The notes beneath the pieces are model-generated. The model was not told the DNA's origin. It worked only from the letters and a program-made list of their open reading frames with translations, and ran no database searches. From an uncultured Synechococcus sp. (GTDB lineage Bacteria > Cyanobacteriota > Cyanobacteriia > PCC-6307 > Cyanobiaceae): DNA of 7,596 nt. The translations under genes were made by a program, and so were the position numbers. Of this stretch, positions 5,770 to 7,596 are shown piece by piece. The first letter of the stretch is position 1. The number at the start of each line of letters is the position of its first letter. The DNA lies in contig CALJTZ010000469.1 in assembly GCA_937975655.1 (NCBI GenBank), positions 1 to 7,596 on the forward strand, read 5' to 3'.

Positions 5770-6444
5770 TCAGCTGGCCTCCACGATGCGACCATCTTCC
5801 ATGCGCAGGAGCCGATCGGCGATATCGAGGATGCGCGGATCGTGGGTCACCATCAACACCGCGCAGCCCTGGTCTTGGGCCAGGCGTTGCAGCAGTTCCA
5901 CCACTTCACGGCCCGTGCGGGAATCCAGGGCGGCCGTGGGTTCATCGGCGAGCAGCAACCGCGGTTGAGCCGCCAGGGCCCGGGCAATGGCCACGCGTTG
6001 TTTCTGGCCACCGGAGAGATCATGGGGCAGTTTGTTCAGCTCATCGCCCAGGCCCACCGAGCGCAGCCACTCGCGGGCCTGATCGCGGCGGGCGCGATAG
6101 CCCAGCCCCGGCAGCAGATCGGCACCCATCTGCACGTTCTGCTCGGCGGTGAGACAGCGCAGCAGATTGTGGCCCTGAAAAATCATGCCAATGGACCGGC
6201 GCAGCTGTTGGCGACGATCACGGCTGGAGTGAGCCAGTTCCTGGCCCAGCACGCGCACCTGCCCCTCCTGAACCTGGCGCAGGGCGCCCACCAGGGTGAG
6301 CAGGGTGGTTTTGCCGCAACCCGAGGGCCCTGTGAGCAACACCACTTCGCCGGCCGCCACTGTGAGATCAACCCCCTGCAGCACCTGACGACGCGTGGAC
6401 CCACTGCCGTACCAGTGGTTGAGATCGCGTACCTGAATCGCCAT
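5770..6444 (-). CDS. devA: DevA-type ABC exporter ATP-binding subunit
   Basis: This is the ATPase of a DevBCA/MacB-like exporter, acting at the inner face of the cytoplasmic membrane with the DevC permease. All nucleotide-binding motifs are intact in 224 residues: Walker A GPSGCGKT (39-46), Q-loop Gln90 in IFQGHNLL, signature LSGGQKQR (143-150), Walker B LLLADE (163-168) with catalytic Glu168, D-loop AALD, and switch His201 in MVTHD. DevA proteins of heterocyst-forming cyanobacteria take part in glycolipid export; unicellular cyanobacteria carry paralogues with unknown cargo, so the substrate here is not known. The ATG at 6444 shares its A with the devC TGA stop, which implies translational coupling. 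LolD/MacB-type ATPases are close relatives, but the neighbour decides for DevA. Confidence 0.93.
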   Translation of the reverse strand: MAIQVRDLNHWYGSGSTRRQVLQGVDLTVAAGEVVLLTGPSGCGKTTLLTLVGALRQVQEGQVRVLGQELAHSSRDRRQQLRRSIGMIFQGHNLLRCLTAEQNVQMGADLLPGLGYRARRDQAREWLRSVGLGDELNKLPHDLSGGQKQRVAIARALAAQPRLLLADEPTAALDSRTGREVVELLQRLAQDQGCAVLMVTHDPRILDIADRLLRMEDGRIVEAS

Positions 6445-7596
6445 CAGAAGATCTCGGCGGGATCGGCATCAGCCAGACGGCGCATGGCGAGGGTGGCGGA
6501 GCCCATGCACATCACCAGGATCATGGTGAACACCGTGAGCGCCCGCGGCGTATCCATGGCCACCGGCAGCTGGGTGGCGTTGCGGATCATCAGGTAAAGC
6601 CCTTGGCCCGTGGCATAGGCGGGCAGATAGCCGAACACGGCCAGCAGCAGGCCCTCCCGCGCCACAACCCCTAGCAGGCTGGTGAGCTTGTAGCCCATGG
6701 CCATCAAGGTGGCGTATTCCGGCAGGTGATCACTGACATCGGAATAGAGGATCTGATACACGATCACGCAGCCCACCACAAAGCCCATGCCGGCCCCGAG
6801 GGTGAAGATGAAGCCGATGGAGGTGCTGGTGCGCCAGTAGTTCTTCTCGAACTCCACAAAACCAGCCTTCGTGTACACCTTCACGTCCTTGGGGAGGGTG
6901 GCCTGTAGCCGGGCAGCCACGACCGCAGGATCGGCACCAGGCCGCAGGCGGATCAGGCCCAGTTCGATGCTGCCCGGTGGGGTGTTGGGCAGCAGGGAGA
7001 GGAAGGTCTCACTGCTGGTGATCAAGTTGCCGTCGGCGCCGAAGGAGGGGCCCAGGCTCACCAGGCCAGCGACCCGAACCCGCTTGCCCCCCACCTCGCT
7101 CTCCACCGTGCGGCCCTGGCGGTACCAGTCAGCCACCGGTCCGAATTCAGGACGCGAGCGCTCATCGAACAGCACCCGGCCCCGCTGGCTGAGCACCTGA
7201 ACCTTCTGGGCCAGGGCCGGATCGGTGAACAGGGGATCCACCGGCTCAAAGCCCAGGGCAAGGATCGAGCGGGTGGCGCGGGTTTCGGGATTGCGCCAGA
7301 GCAGGAAGTTCCAGTGCACGGGGGTGATGCCCTCCACGTCCGCATCGGCCATGGCCTGCACCAGGCGCCGGCGGGGGAAGCCGGCCATGCTGATGGAGCT
7401 CATGGTGCGGGGGCTCATCAACACCAGATCGGCATCGAAGAGCTTGTGCACCGTCACGCTGGCGTCGAACAGGCCATCGCGGAATCCCAGCTGCATGAAC
7501 ATCAGGATTCCGGCGAAGCTGATGCCCGCCAGCGCCACCAGCAGGCGCACCGGCTGACGGGTGAGCAGCAACCACGACAGGGGGATGCCTCGCGCC
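6444..7596 (-). CDS. devC: DevC-type ABC exporter permease (5' end cut off by window edge)
   Basis: This is the membrane subunit of a DevBCA exporter, with the MacB/FtsX-like topology. The frame is open to the window edge; the sequence before the TTG at 7571 (IPLSWLLLTRQP) already reads as DevC, so the true start lies outside. Counting from that TTG, a first membrane helix (about 8-30, VRLLVALAGISFAGILMFMQ) is followed by a large extracytoplasmic domain (about 31-245). Three more helices follow at about 252-275, 298-330 and 343-363, with the FtsX-family loop EYATLMAMGY between the first two of these. LGFRDGLFD after helix 1 is typical of DevC. It ends in DPAEIF. The gene overlaps devA by one base. 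A DevB membrane-fusion gene is expected just upstream, beyond the window. Confidence 0.93.
   Translation of the reverse strand, partial: ARGIPLSWLLLTRQPVRLLVALAGISFAGILMFMQLGFRDGLFDASVTVHKLFDADLVLMSPRTMSSISMAGFPRRRLVQAMADADVEGITPVHWNFLLWRNPETRATRSILALGFEPVDPLFTDPALAQKVQVLSQRGRVLFDERSRPEFGPVADWYRQGRTVESEVGGKRVRVAGLVSLGPSFGADGNLITSSETFLSLLPNTPPGSIELGLIRLRPGADPAVVAARLQATLPKDVKVYTKAGFVEFEKNYWRTSTSIGFIFTLGAGMGFVVGCVIVYQILYSDVSDHLPEYATLMAMGYKLTSLLGVVAREGLLLAVFGYLPAYATGQGLYLMIRNATQLPVAMDTPRALTVFTMILVMCMGSATLAMRRLADADPAEIF

Noticed and set aside
5752..6597. Long open frame (281 codons) on the plus strand
   Set aside because: It is antisense to devA and part of devC, both with full motif sets; the product has shadow-like composition.
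1..7596. Mobile element, CRISPR array, defence or prophage genes, tRNA or rRNA
   Set aside because: No transposase or integrase motifs, spaced repeats, cloverleaf-like sequences or rRNA segments were seen; all genes have core or exporter roles.

Overview
The window looks like chromosomal core genome from a cyanobacterium, most likely a GC-rich member of the marine/freshwater picocyanobacteria (Synechococcus/Cyanobium type). The reasons are a DevA/DevC-type ABC exporter pair, a short EF-Ts, a RecG with an N-terminal extension, almost no Shine-Dalgarno sequences before start codons, and very GC-rich sequence. I saw no HIP1 octamer (GCGATCGC), which agrees weakly with that clade. The assignment rests on protein families, not on a search.

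All credible genes lie on the minus strand, so transcription runs from high to low coordinates. In that order: devC (5' end cut by the window edge, 7596-6444) and devA (6444-5770) share one base and form the permease and ATPase of an exporter whose membrane-fusion partner should lie just outside the window. A 51-codon gene for a strongly basic small protein (5679-5524) follows and ends at a clear intrinsic terminator (5470-5493). Next comes a family 2 glycosyltransferase (5427-4496) that is split by a one-base frameshift near 5095-5097.

After a 157-base leader come rpsB (4338-3616) and tsf (3505-2849), encoding ribosomal protein S2 and elongation factor Ts. A strong hairpin terminator/attenuator lies between them. 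An uncharacterised 401-residue protein (2840-1635) starts 8 bases after tsf, and recG (1683 to beyond base 1) overlaps its end. Translation genes therefore feed into a hypothetical gene and a DNA-repair helicase, possibly as one transcription unit controlled by the attenuator.

I see no mobile element, CRISPR array, RNA gene, prophage or defence island, and no gene-free stretch longer than about 160 bases. Nothing here looks like a new multi-gene system. The points worth following up are the frameshifted glycosyltransferase, the two look-alike terminators with C(UNCG)G loops, the small basic protein and the unknown gene between tsf and recG. Long open frames on the plus strand are shadows of high-GC coding sequence.
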